DNA from: JAPKZH01 sp963715635
Lineage (GTDB): Bacteria; Acidobacteriota; Aminicenantia; Aminicenantales; UBA4085
NCBI GenBank assembly: GCA_963715635.1
Contig: OY970261.1
Location: 620,001 to 684,000 of the forward strand
Direction of reading: 5' to 3'
DNA: 64,000 nt
Numbering within the stretch: the stretch's first letter is position 1; each line of letters starts with the position of its first letter. The translations under genes were made by a program, and so were the position numbers. Below the pieces are notes generated by a model. The model was not told where the DNA came from and searched no databases. It saw nothing but the letters and a program-made list of their open reading frames with translations. Below are positions 51,000 through 59,391 of this stretch, piece after piece.

Positions 51000-52220
51000 T
51001 TACAATTCTCCTCTGAACGCTTTTTTCAAGATTGCTTGAAGAATGGCATCCAATGAGGACTTATTATTTCGGACTATAGATCGTAAATTTTCAACAATTG
51101 CCGTTCTTTTTTTTATTTCAGAGACTATGCGCTTTTGTTCGGGAAGAGGAGGAAGTGGCATCTCCAAATCTAGTAGCTTATCCCGTTGAACAGCTGCCTG
51201 ACCTATCCATCTATTACAGATTAATTCAAAGACTCTCCGCACCCATAATAAATGAAGCCATAGAGCAAGATAATCAGGTATAAGAACAGAGAGAATGGGT
51301 CGCAGTCTAGTTAGATGATTACTATAAACGTAGGATCCTTTATCGTCGTTAAAAATAGCTGTTTTGCCTACTAATTCGACACTATTAGTATTATTAAAAA
51401 TTATATCACCAGGAACCAGCAAATATTTTTCAATTTGGTTATGAGTAGCTGGAACTCTAATCAAAGAGGAAAGATCTAACCGCCCTTCGGCAGATATATT
51501 ATTCATTCTTAGCTGAAAAATGCCTTCTAAGCCAGCACGTTTCCCGCACGCGAAACCTGGCAATGCCTCACGAATTACTTCTCCCATTTTCTTTTTTTGC
51601 CACTTTTTTGCTTCTTTGCTTTCGAAGACTTCGCGGAGATAGACGGCGGGGAGGGCTTTGGTGGCTTCGAGTTGCTTTTCACAGGCGGCTCGGGCATGAT
51701 GCACATCTTCCATTAGTTCTTGGATTCTTGTAGCGATTCGGCGTTGTTCCGGAACTGAGGGGAGCAAGATTGAGAATTCTTTTAGGATAGTCTGATTAAT
51801 TATCGGGAGAGTTGCGACACTCGCTAATTCCGTAATATGCCTGCGCCTAAATTTTAACCAGTAATATAAGTACTCTGGAAATATCTCATTACCACAGATC
51901 AGAGCATTGATCTGTTGATTTACGCATAATAGCCTGCCTGCAATCGCTACTTTCCCAACTGTAGCGCCAATACAAACGAGCAGAACTGTTCCTTTTGGCA
52001 ATACCTGCGCCCGTGCGTAGTCAATGCCTAGTTGCGTAATGCTTTCTTTCCCGTTATAGACATAAATTTCATCAGTAATATCTCGAGGGGTAAGCCATGG
52101 AGTGCCCTCGCCAAAGAATTGAGGTTGTTGTCAACTTGGAGTATTCCCTGTTAATACATCGCACACCTCTTTTATTCTAACCCAACCCCAATGAGCAGGA
52201 GCGTCAATTAGGTCTTCCAG
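51000..52220 (-). pseudogene. hsdS: Type I restriction specificity subunit HsdS, interrupted by TGA
   Basis: The uninterrupted part (from 52001) shows a truncated first target-recognition domain, the central repeat LPSVPEQRRIATRIQELMED, a second domain and the second repeat LPPLPEQKRIVSEI. Reading upstream in the same frame gives HWGWVRIKEVCDVLTGNTPS, a TGA at 52133-52131, then QQPQFFGEGTPWLTPRDITD, i.e. the standard HsdS front with one stop codon (e.g. CGA to TGA). No ATG/GTG/TTG precedes it after the upstream gene's stop at 52221, so the start is also unclear. Full length would be about 406 codons. Confidence 0.8.
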
Positions 52221-53072
52221 CTAAATTCTCCTGAACTTTTTTATCAATTCATTTATGGCCGCTACGACGACTGGCCAGCATATCTTACAGGTATCTTCAT
52301 TAGGATAATCACCTTTTGCTCTTTGATGCCAGGGGTGTACCATGTTTCTATAATCTCTTAGAGCATGACTGAATTGCTTGACATCACCCTTTATCCAGCC
52401 TAGTTCATGGGCAACGTCTATCATATCGCTAAGTGCCCAATCCCAAAATTTTTTGACATCTCCTTGATTATCTTTAGGGGCCGACTTTGCACAATTTGCC
52501 TCTTTTGGATTTTTATGAATAGCAGACAATAAAACCCCTTCTAGAATGCTTCCCATTATTATAACGCCCGCTAGATATGCTTCATTTTCTATACATTTTA
52601 AGGTTTCTTTCCATCGCGCCTTCAAAATATCATTTAGGGACGGATCATCAATTACCATAGAAAAATCGGGGATTGGATAAACTTGAGAAGTTTCTTTCTT
52701 TTTTTCTTGCAAAGAAGGCGTTATCTCTCGAATTCTTGGACTTATACCTGATAATTCAACCTTGATCCCCTCTACGCTAAGGATCTGATTGAGTTCGTTA
52801 ATTGCCTTATTCGTTAGTTCAGAATCTCCGCGGTACTCTTTTGGATTAGCTAGCCTTTTCAATATTTTTTCTAGCTTATTAGAATCTGAGGAATATTCTT
52901 GTAATCTTGCCAAAGCCCACCATTTGCGAGTTGACCCATCATGTCCGGGACATTCCAAACCTGCATTCCAAAAGAATTGTGGCAACATGCTGCCTGTTCT
53001 GTAATACGGTCCTTTATCTCCGCATATTAATTCTGCTAGGGCTTCTAAAGTTTCGTTATCAAGAGACTTCAT
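52221..53072 (-). CDS. Unrecognised protein with HEPN-like C-terminus, in RM locus
   Basis: A 283-residue protein. The N-terminal 80 residues (LAELICGDKGPYYRTGSMLPQFFWNAGL ... DGSTRKWWALARLQEY) resemble a domain found at the front of conflict-system proteins. A linker follows. The C-terminal helical part (ENEAYLAGVIIMGSILEGVLL ... ALRDYRNMVHPW) ends in R-x6-H (RDYRNMVH), the pattern of HEPN RNases. Lies between the hsdR tail duplicate and hsdS, AT-rich. An abortive-infection role is inference. Confidence 0.5.
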   Translation of the reverse strand: MKSLDNETLEALAELICGDKGPYYRTGSMLPQFFWNAGLECPGHDGSTRKWWALARLQEYSSDSNKLEKILKRLANPKEYRGDSELTNKAINELNQILSVEGIKVELSGISPRIREITPSLQEKKKETSQVYPIPDFSMVIDDPSLNDILKARWKETLKCIENEAYLAGVIIMGSILEGVLLSAIHKNPKEANCAKSAPKDNQGDVKKFWDWALSDMIDVAHELGWIKGDVKQFSHALRDYRNMVHPWHQRAKGDYPNEDTCKICWPVVVAAINELIKKFRRI

Positions 53073-53096
53073 CTAAATTCCATTCCATTTATTTCA

Positions 53097-53363
53097 TTAT
53101 GCCGCGAAAAGTCTCCTTTTCGTCTCGATGACAATGTCTTTTGGCTCGCCCAGAACTTTCAGCGCTGCAAGGCCGCCGGCTTTTTTGGCATCAAGAGCGC
53201 TGAAGACATGAGGATTTTCCAGCTCGTCTGTTCCACTCTTCTCGATCTGTCTTGCAGGTCCATGAACAGGGCTAATAGGCTTTGCCGGCAGGTTCTCAAT
53301 CCAGCGCGCATGTTTATATTCATGCTGCTCCATTGAGTCGTTTGTGAGGCGTTTATTAGGCAT
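53097..53363 (-). pseudogene. Duplicated 3' end of hsdR
   Basis: An 88-codon frame whose last about 48 residues (GTDELENPHVFSALDAKKAGG ... IETKRRLFAA) copy the end of HsdR; the front (YKHARWIENLPAKP) is a degraded version of the preceding HsdR segment. DNA 53100-53242 matches 54744-54886 at roughly 85-90 % by eye. Same orientation as hsdR, with the AlbA-type gene between the copies. Confidence 0.8.
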
Positions 53364-54744
53364 TTGAGTCGTTTATGAGGCCTTTATTTTCGGCCATTCT
53401 TTTGGCCAAAGTATAATGTGTATCTCTACCTGTTTTTCCATGTCTTAATAATACATTTGATTGCACAAGATGCGATAACTCTCGTGCCGCTGTTTGCCTT
53501 GATACTTCGTAAGCTTTCTGATACTCCTTATTCGTTATCCTCCCTTTTTCTTTTACATATTTAGCGGCTTTGATCTGCCGGTCGTTTAGGCCCATCGTCT
53601 TCAACTTTTCTTCGGTATAAATATCTTTATAAAAATACACAGAAAAGCCGCCCTGTTCCTCTTTATACTCCGGCTCGGGCAAACCCGCCTCCTTCATCCA
53701 GTCGATCATCCGGACTGTGCCGCTGCCATATTGCTCGATCAAGCCCGCGAGGTAAAAGGCTTTGGCAATTAACGGATTCCGCAAGCGCGATTTATGGGGT
53801 TTAGTCAATTCCTCTAGAGTTATTCCCTCCGGCAGGCCGCCGGGATTTGTAACCCAGATGTGATCATCGTAAACCTTGATGAGAGTGAAATTGGCTACAT
53901 CGAAATAGTCTCGATGAACAAGGGAGTTCACAACAGCTTCCCGCAGAGCGGGAATAGGATAATCCCAGATATCTTCTCTTTGAAAAGTCTTGATCTCATA
54001 GCGGACGGCAATATGCTGCTTTAGGATATTCAGCGTTTCATCAAGTTGTCGAAATAAGTTTCCTCTTGCCCATTTGTCATCAATGATATTCGTTTCAGTC
54101 TTGAACCTGCCTACTCTGACGCAATGATTGATAAAGTGTTTTTGAGGATTCTTGCCGAAAAGAAGGATTGCGGCATTGGTTAGCTTCCCATCCGAGATAT
54201 ATTCCAGCTTTTCCAAAATGTGGCGCGCTATATCTTTCAGCGATAAATCGGTCAATCTTCTGGCGTCCGTGGCAAGGCGAGCGAAAAGGTTGACTGTATC
54301 CTGATCAATTTCATCGAAAGGAAAATCTCCAGTGATAGAATCCCAGGGAGACTTACCTAGGAGAAGAGCCTGCAATTTCTGCGTGCTCATCTCGCGAGTT
54401 GTGTTTCCAATACGCTCATAATACCTGCCGTGGAACGAGACCGGAAATCCGGGGCGGATAATCTTGACAGCTAAAACCCTTTTCCCCTGGACATCAATAG
54501 TCTCAACGTCAGGATAAAGCGACAGTTTATCGACGATCCGGTTGGTTAAATCCGTCAGAAAATCGGCGGACAAATCGACTCCGACGATCCCCGCTTTTTC
54601 GTCTATTCCAAGAAAAACGGTGCCCCCTTTGCTATTGGCAAAGGCCGAAAGAGCTTTAAAAAAAGCATCAGCGGGGCTTTCCTTAAATTCAATAGTCTCA
54701 GTTTCACCTGAGGCAATAATCTTTTTCAAATCGTTGATTTTCAT
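53356..54744 (-). CDS. Schlafen/AlbA_2-domain putative ATP- and DNA-binding regulator
   Basis: A 462-residue COG2865-type protein. The N-terminal AlbA_2 (AAA_4) domain has ETIEFKESPADAFFKALSAFANSKGGTVFLGIDE (about 14-48). A HATPase_c_4-like region (PALREAVVNSLVHRDY ... GSGTVRMIDWM) spans about 245-345, and a winged-helix end (NKEYQKAYEVSRQTAARELSHLV) is at about 400-425. It starts 4 nt inside the hsdR stop. Such genes accompany type I RM operons and may regulate or modulate them; role unproven. Confidence 0.8.
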   Translation of the reverse strand: MKINDLKKIIASGETETIEFKESPADAFFKALSAFANSKGGTVFLGIDEKAGIVGVDLSADFLTDLTNRIVDKLSLYPDVETIDVQGKRVLAVKIIRPGFPVSFHGRYYERIGNTTREMSTQKLQALLLGKSPWDSITGDFPFDEIDQDTVNLFARLATDARRLTDLSLKDIARHILEKLEYISDGKLTNAAILLFGKNPQKHFINHCVRVGRFKTETNIIDDKWARGNLFRQLDETLNILKQHIAVRYEIKTFQREDIWDYPIPALREAVVNSLVHRDYFDVANFTLIKVYDDHIWVTNPGGLPEGITLEELTKPHKSRLRNPLIAKAFYLAGLIEQYGSGTVRMIDWMKEAGLPEPEYKEEQGGFSVYFYKDIYTEEKLKTMGLNDRQIKAAKYVKEKGRITNKEYQKAYEVSRQTAARELSHLVQSNVLLRHGKTGRDTHYTLAKRMAENKGLINDSNA

Positions 54745-57074
54745 GCCGCGAAAAGTCTCCTTTTCGTTTCGATGACGATATCTTTCGGTTCGCCCAGAAC
54801 CTTTAGCGCTGCAAGACCGCCGGCTTTTATGACATCGGGAGCGCTGAAGACATGAGGATTTTCAAGCTCGTCTGTTCCTCCCTTTTCAAACTGCTTGGCA
54901 AGAGCGAGGAGGGTTGACCTTGCTTTATCCGGCAGATTCTTGAACCAGGCGCCATGCTTATAGCTCAAAGCCAAAACGCGCTCTTTTCGATTCTTAGGAG
55001 CCATTCCATATCCGATCTCGGCGAGAATATCATAAAGATCATAATCTTGCTGTTTCAGCAATTCCCGCAATAAGCGCAGCCCTTTCCCATCTTCAGGTAG
55101 GACGTCGATAAGCTCCTTACGTGTCTTTGGATCTATCCAGCACTCTCTCAAAGCTTCAATGGTCTTGACTTCCCTGATCAGCCGAGAAGCGATCATCTGG
55201 CTGTATTCCTCAACCGAAACCATCGCCAGCTTCCCTTCTTTTGGAATAACGATATATTTGCCGGCAGGATTAACATGAACTTTGAAACCCTCGACTCGGA
55301 TTATTCTTTCTTTCCGTTCTTCATCCCGTTCTTCTGGCTCTCGAGTTGGTGAGGGACGAACCTTGAATCCTCTTCCCAGGAGACGGGTGGCATTTGTGTA
55401 ATCATAGACGCGGAACATAAGCTTATTGGTCGGCAAATCAATTCTTGATCCTCTCCCCATCATCTGCTGAAAGGAAATCGGCGAGCGCACAAATTTGAAA
55501 AAAACAACATTCCGAAGCACGGGCACATCAACTCCCGTCGTAATCAGATCCACCGTTGTCGCTATAATATGGCTTCGCCCCGAGCCGCGGAGGTCGGCGA
55601 TATACTGGCTTCCGCCGACAGAGGCTGTGCATCTGAAGGCATAGGGTTCGAGCCGCTTTTGGCTGTTTTTGACGCACCAATCTGCATATAGATTGTTAAG
55701 CTCAGCCGCTACGGCACCAGCATGAGTGTCGCGGACACAAAAAATAACCGTTTTCTGGAGGGGCCCGCCGGTCTCGAGGAAAAGGTCGAAAAGGTCTTTG
55801 CACCAGGCTATCACCCGATCAGGGAGCTGGATGAGGTCTTCAAAAGAAGTTGCTTCATAGCGGCCTCGCGTCTGAGTAACAAGTATTGGTCTTCCAGTAA
55901 GCGCGTCAGTAACCTGTTTGTCTTTTAAGTCTTCCGGTGAGATACCTCTTTTATCCAGGTCTGTTTCGCGCCTGATTATTTCACAGGCGGGGAGATAGCC
56001 GTCTTCGATTCCCTGTGCCATATCATATTCGTAAACCGGGTCGCCGAAGTAGGTTAAGTTATTAGCCGTAATCTCCTCATCTACGCTGCGTTCTTCATCG
56101 CTCCCGCCTTCGAAGGAACGGGGCGTTGCGGTAAGCCCAACCTGGATAGCATCGGGGTTCCGGCGGAGCACGATACTCCACTTTCCCCAGGCGCTGCGGT
56201 GACATTCATCGATGATGATATGGCTGAAATAGTTTTCGGGGTAATTCTCGAGGAAAAATTTGCCTTCTTCCTCTTCACCGGCGACATTGAGAGTCTGATA
56301 AGTGGCAATGAGGACCCGGGCGTTTTTCTGAGGGTTCGAGGAGGTGACTTCGGCGGCGTCTGCGCCGAAAACATTCTGGAATGCGCCCAGTCCCTGGGTT
56401 CGCAACTCATCACGGTCACAGACAAAAAGGGCACGGCGGAGCTGTCCGGCGTCCGCAATCTTCTTGAGGAGATGCACGGCAATAAAAGTTTTTCCTGAGC
56501 CCGTAGCTAAAAAGAGAAGGGCTTTTTTGCGGCCCCGAGCGATTGTCTCTAACACGGCCCTGATGGCGGCATCCTGATAATAGCGGCGGCTTGCTTCGCC
56601 ACCAGGATAGGCAACAAGAAAAGCCATGGCTTTTTCGCTATCCAGAGAAACACCCAAATAGGATTCATAGCGGCGGCGGAGGTCGGCAGGGGCAGGGAAG
56701 CTAGCGAGTTGCAGAGGGCGTGAGGTTTTGCCCGTCAAGTTGTCGTATTCAACATAAAGATGCCCATTGGATGAAAAAACGAAAGGAACATGGTTAAGGC
56801 GGGCATATGTCTTCGCCTGCTCTAATCCTTTGTCTGGAGGTTCTTTTTCCTTTTTTGCCTCAATGAGGGCGATAGCAATCGCTTGGGAGTTTAGGTTGAC
56901 TTTGATCCGCAGGAGATAATCAATTCTTCCCCGCTCGCGGCGGCGCGGTTTTCCTTCGATGACATCGATACCCCGATCCGTCTCCTCGCGGCGGATCAAG
57001 TCTTCTGTCCAGCCGCACTCGTGAAGAGCGGGGTCAATGAGTTTTGCCCGGGTATCAGATTCGCTGAGAGACAA
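54741..57074 (-). CDS. hsdR: Type I restriction enzyme motor/nuclease subunit HsdR
   Basis: A 777-residue DEAD-like translocase-nuclease. An N-terminal nuclease domain has RRRERGRIDYLL (Asp52) and ALIEAKKEK (Glu72, Lys74). Walker A ATGSGKTF is near 192, IIIDECHRS near 289, VGLTATPR near 312, and motif VI QQMMGRGSRID near 545. Shorter than EcoKI HsdR but normal for the COG4096 branch. It is the first gene of the minus-strand locus. All key residues are present, so restriction could be active even though hsdM and hsdS look broken. Confidence 0.9.
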   Translation of the reverse strand: MSLSESDTRAKLIDPALHECGWTEDLIRREETDRGIDVIEGKPRRRERGRIDYLLRIKVNLNSQAIAIALIEAKKEKEPPDKGLEQAKTYARLNHVPFVFSSNGHLYVEYDNLTGKTSRPLQLASFPAPADLRRRYESYLGVSLDSEKAMAFLVAYPGGEASRRYYQDAAIRAVLETIARGRKKALLFLATGSGKTFIAVHLLKKIADAGQLRRALFVCDRDELRTQGLGAFQNVFGADAAEVTSSNPQKNARVLIATYQTLNVAGEEEEGKFFLENYPENYFSHIIIDECHRSAWGKWSIVLRRNPDAIQVGLTATPRSFEGGSDEERSVDEEITANNLTYFGDPVYEYDMAQGIEDGYLPACEIIRRETDLDKRGISPEDLKDKQVTDALTGRPILVTQTRGRYEATSFEDLIQLPDRVIAWCKDLFDLFLETGGPLQKTVIFCVRDTHAGAVAAELNNLYADWCVKNSQKRLEPYAFRCTASVGGSQYIADLRGSGRSHIIATTVDLITTGVDVPVLRNVVFFKFVRSPISFQQMMGRGSRIDLPTNKLMFRVYDYTNATRLLGRGFKVRPSPTREPEERDEERKERIIRVEGFKVHVNPAGKYIVIPKEGKLAMVSVEEYSQMIASRLIREVKTIEALRECWIDPKTRKELIDVLPEDGKGLRLLRELLKQQDYDLYDILAEIGYGMAPKNRKERVLALSYKHGAWFKNLPDKARSTLLALAKQFEKGGTDELENPHVFSAPDVIKAGGLAALKVLGEPKDIVIETKRRLFAA

Positions 57075-57296
57075 TTCCAGCGCTCCTCATATAATTAAAC
57101 TTTTTCAGGTTCGATTTAGCACTCTTTCCCCAGATTATGAAAAAATATTAGCAGGCTAAGCAATTCATGTCAAATGAGATAAAATGGGATCCTATGAGAA
57201 GGGAATTTTCAAAGAAAGAAATTCGTTTTTGGCATGCATGCCATAAAGCTTATCGCCTCGACAAATCAAATATCAAACCTGTAAGGCTGGCACTAA

Positions 57297-59351
57297 TCAG
57301 TCTTCCAACAAATTCGTCGCGCGCGGCGGCCGGAATCTGTTCAGCGGAAAAAGAAAAGTCTTGATCTCGCAGGGCCGAAGTTCAAAATTGATAGGAGTCT
57401 TGTAAAAAGGAAACGTCATCGTCCCCTGAGTCGGCTTCCCATGAAGCTCGACTAAACGGAGCACTACGGCGCCGCCATTCTCGGACATTTTAAGGACAGT
57501 GGCCGCGACATTCGAAGCAGACATCGAAAGAAATTCCCTCTGCCCCTCCAATTCGCCCTTATGCCTATCCGTGAGGATGGCCACCGGCGGTATTCCGAAG
57601 GCCTCCGCCTCCCTGGCAATCCCGGCGTCTTTCCAATCTCCCTGATGGGGGAGGAGGGCATAGGAGAATTCGTGTGTGCCCGTGTCCATCAAGCGATAGC
57701 TTTCGCTTTCGGTCAGGGTTTCCGGGTCGTGTTGGGACCAGGCCGCGCTGTGGAGGATCGTCAGCCGGATTTCGCCGTCTTTGACGCTGTAGCCGCATTT
57801 GCTGTCGTTGAGGAGGGCGATCCCAAAATTTCCTTTGTCGTCCGAGCCGCTGATATCCACCCACGTCTGGCCGGGTTCTTCCATGCCGTTCATCGGCCGT
57901 TTGATGAAGCCGTAAGGGATGGAATAGGTGAGAGTCCCGTTTTTCAGGACCGATGGAAAAACCAGCTTCAACACTTTATAGTATTCCTGCCAATCGACAA
58001 GAAATCGGCAGCAGAGCTCCGGCCTGTCTTTGTAAAGCATAAAATCTTGAACGATATAGCTTTTCCCGAAGGTCGATCGGGCCTGGATGCGGCTGCGCTC
58101 GGGCCCGTTCTCAATCCGGGTCCACCTGGCCTGCCCGAAGCGCCCGACTTCCCGGTCGTAAGAGACGATTTTGTGCCCCCAGGTGTCGCCCGTATCTTCG
58201 AGGACGATAGGCACCGCCGCTGGTGCGCTCAGAAGTTCCCGACCCAACGTTTTGTCAAAATAAGAGCGGATGGCGCCCGAAGCGTGGTCGAATGCGATCC
58301 GCACGAGCGCGTTTTCCAGGATGCAGTTCTCGCTTCCTGCAGTTTCCGGAGTGCCAGATCCTTGAGCAGCCTGGGCCTTTCCAAAATCCATGTAATAAAG
58401 CTTATAGCCGAGCGAAGGGAATTCATCTTGGAAGACAAAGTGAATGCGGCTTCCTACTTTAACGCCGGCCGTCCGGATCTCCTGATAAGGAATTTGTTTT
58501 CTGTCGAAGGTCAATAACGTCGGATGGCCTTCCCGCAGGCGTTCCATCTCAACCTCGATGGGCTTCTTCGCTTTCCAAGAATTCGGGTTGAAGACGAGGA
58601 AGGGAGCGCACTCCGGTCCGGCGCCGACCATGGTATTGATTTTGAGGGCGAAGTCCAGCAGGGATTTCGTCGTGATTTCCTTCGCTTCGGACAGGGCAAA
58701 GCTGTAATCGTTTTGAGCTTCCATGTAGGCCTGTTCGATGGCGGAGCCGGCGAGAATGTCGTGAAACTGGTTGAAAAGGATTTTCTCCCAGGATGTCTTG
58801 AAGCGGTCAGCGGGATAACGGGAGTCGCCGAAAACGGCATCGAGGGCGGCGATTTTTTCCGCTGTCAGGAGCGCCCATTCGCTTTTCCGGTTCCAGGATT
58901 TGACTTGGGCGGCCGCCGAGTAGCAGCCGCGGGCATGATGCTGTAGCTCATCGGAGACCATGGGAAAGGATTTCTGATCGGGCTCAATGGCGGCCAAATA
59001 TTTATCCAGGGTCGAGAGCCGCATCCCGGGATATTTAAACTTTTGAAGCGCTTTGATTTTTTCGATGGCGGCCACAGTGGGCCCGCCGCCGTGATTTCCC
59101 ACTCCATAAAAAACGGCGAAGGCGCTTAGATTCGACAGGGTGGGGGCGAAATGCCGGCGGGTGGATTCGACCTGCTCTTCGAGGCTGTCCTCTGTCCCGT
59201 TATAGGAGCCCAGGATTTGAGCGGTTAGGAGTTCGGTTGCGTCCGGGCCTTTCCAAAGGAACAATGGAGCGGGAAGCTCGGGTTTTTCGGATGGCGACGG
59301 CCGCATAAAGAAATAGGCCTTCAGCCCCTGGCCGGCCAAGATCTGGGGCAA
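57297..59351 (-). pseudogene. GH38 alpha-mannosidase, 5'-truncated
   Basis: 684 codons. It opens PWTLPQILAGQGLKAYFFMRPS (reading four codons before the TTG at 59351), which in GH38 enzymes follows directly after the catalytic nucleophile segment (D-x-F-G-H-x-W-x-L-P-Q). The zinc-binding H-x-D and nucleophile region, about 240 residues, is absent; a TAA stands right before PWT. The rest of the catalytic domain (NQFHDILAGSA) and the beta-sandwich C-terminal half are complete. As written it cannot be active. Its truncated end lies 40 nt behind the S41 protease gene. Confidence 0.75.
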
Positions 59352-59391
59352 AGTCCAGGGTTAGCTGGCATGCCCGGACAGAATCCCTCCT

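Noticed and set aside
53097..53363. An independent small protein gene in the RM locus
   Set aside because: Its last half copies the hsdR C-terminus and the first half is a degraded continuation; better explained as a duplicated tail.
57167..57364. A 65-codon plus-strand frame between hsdR and the mannosidase
   Set aside because: The end overlaps the mannosidase C-terminus antisense, there is no Shine-Dalgarno and no recognisable domain; treated as chance.
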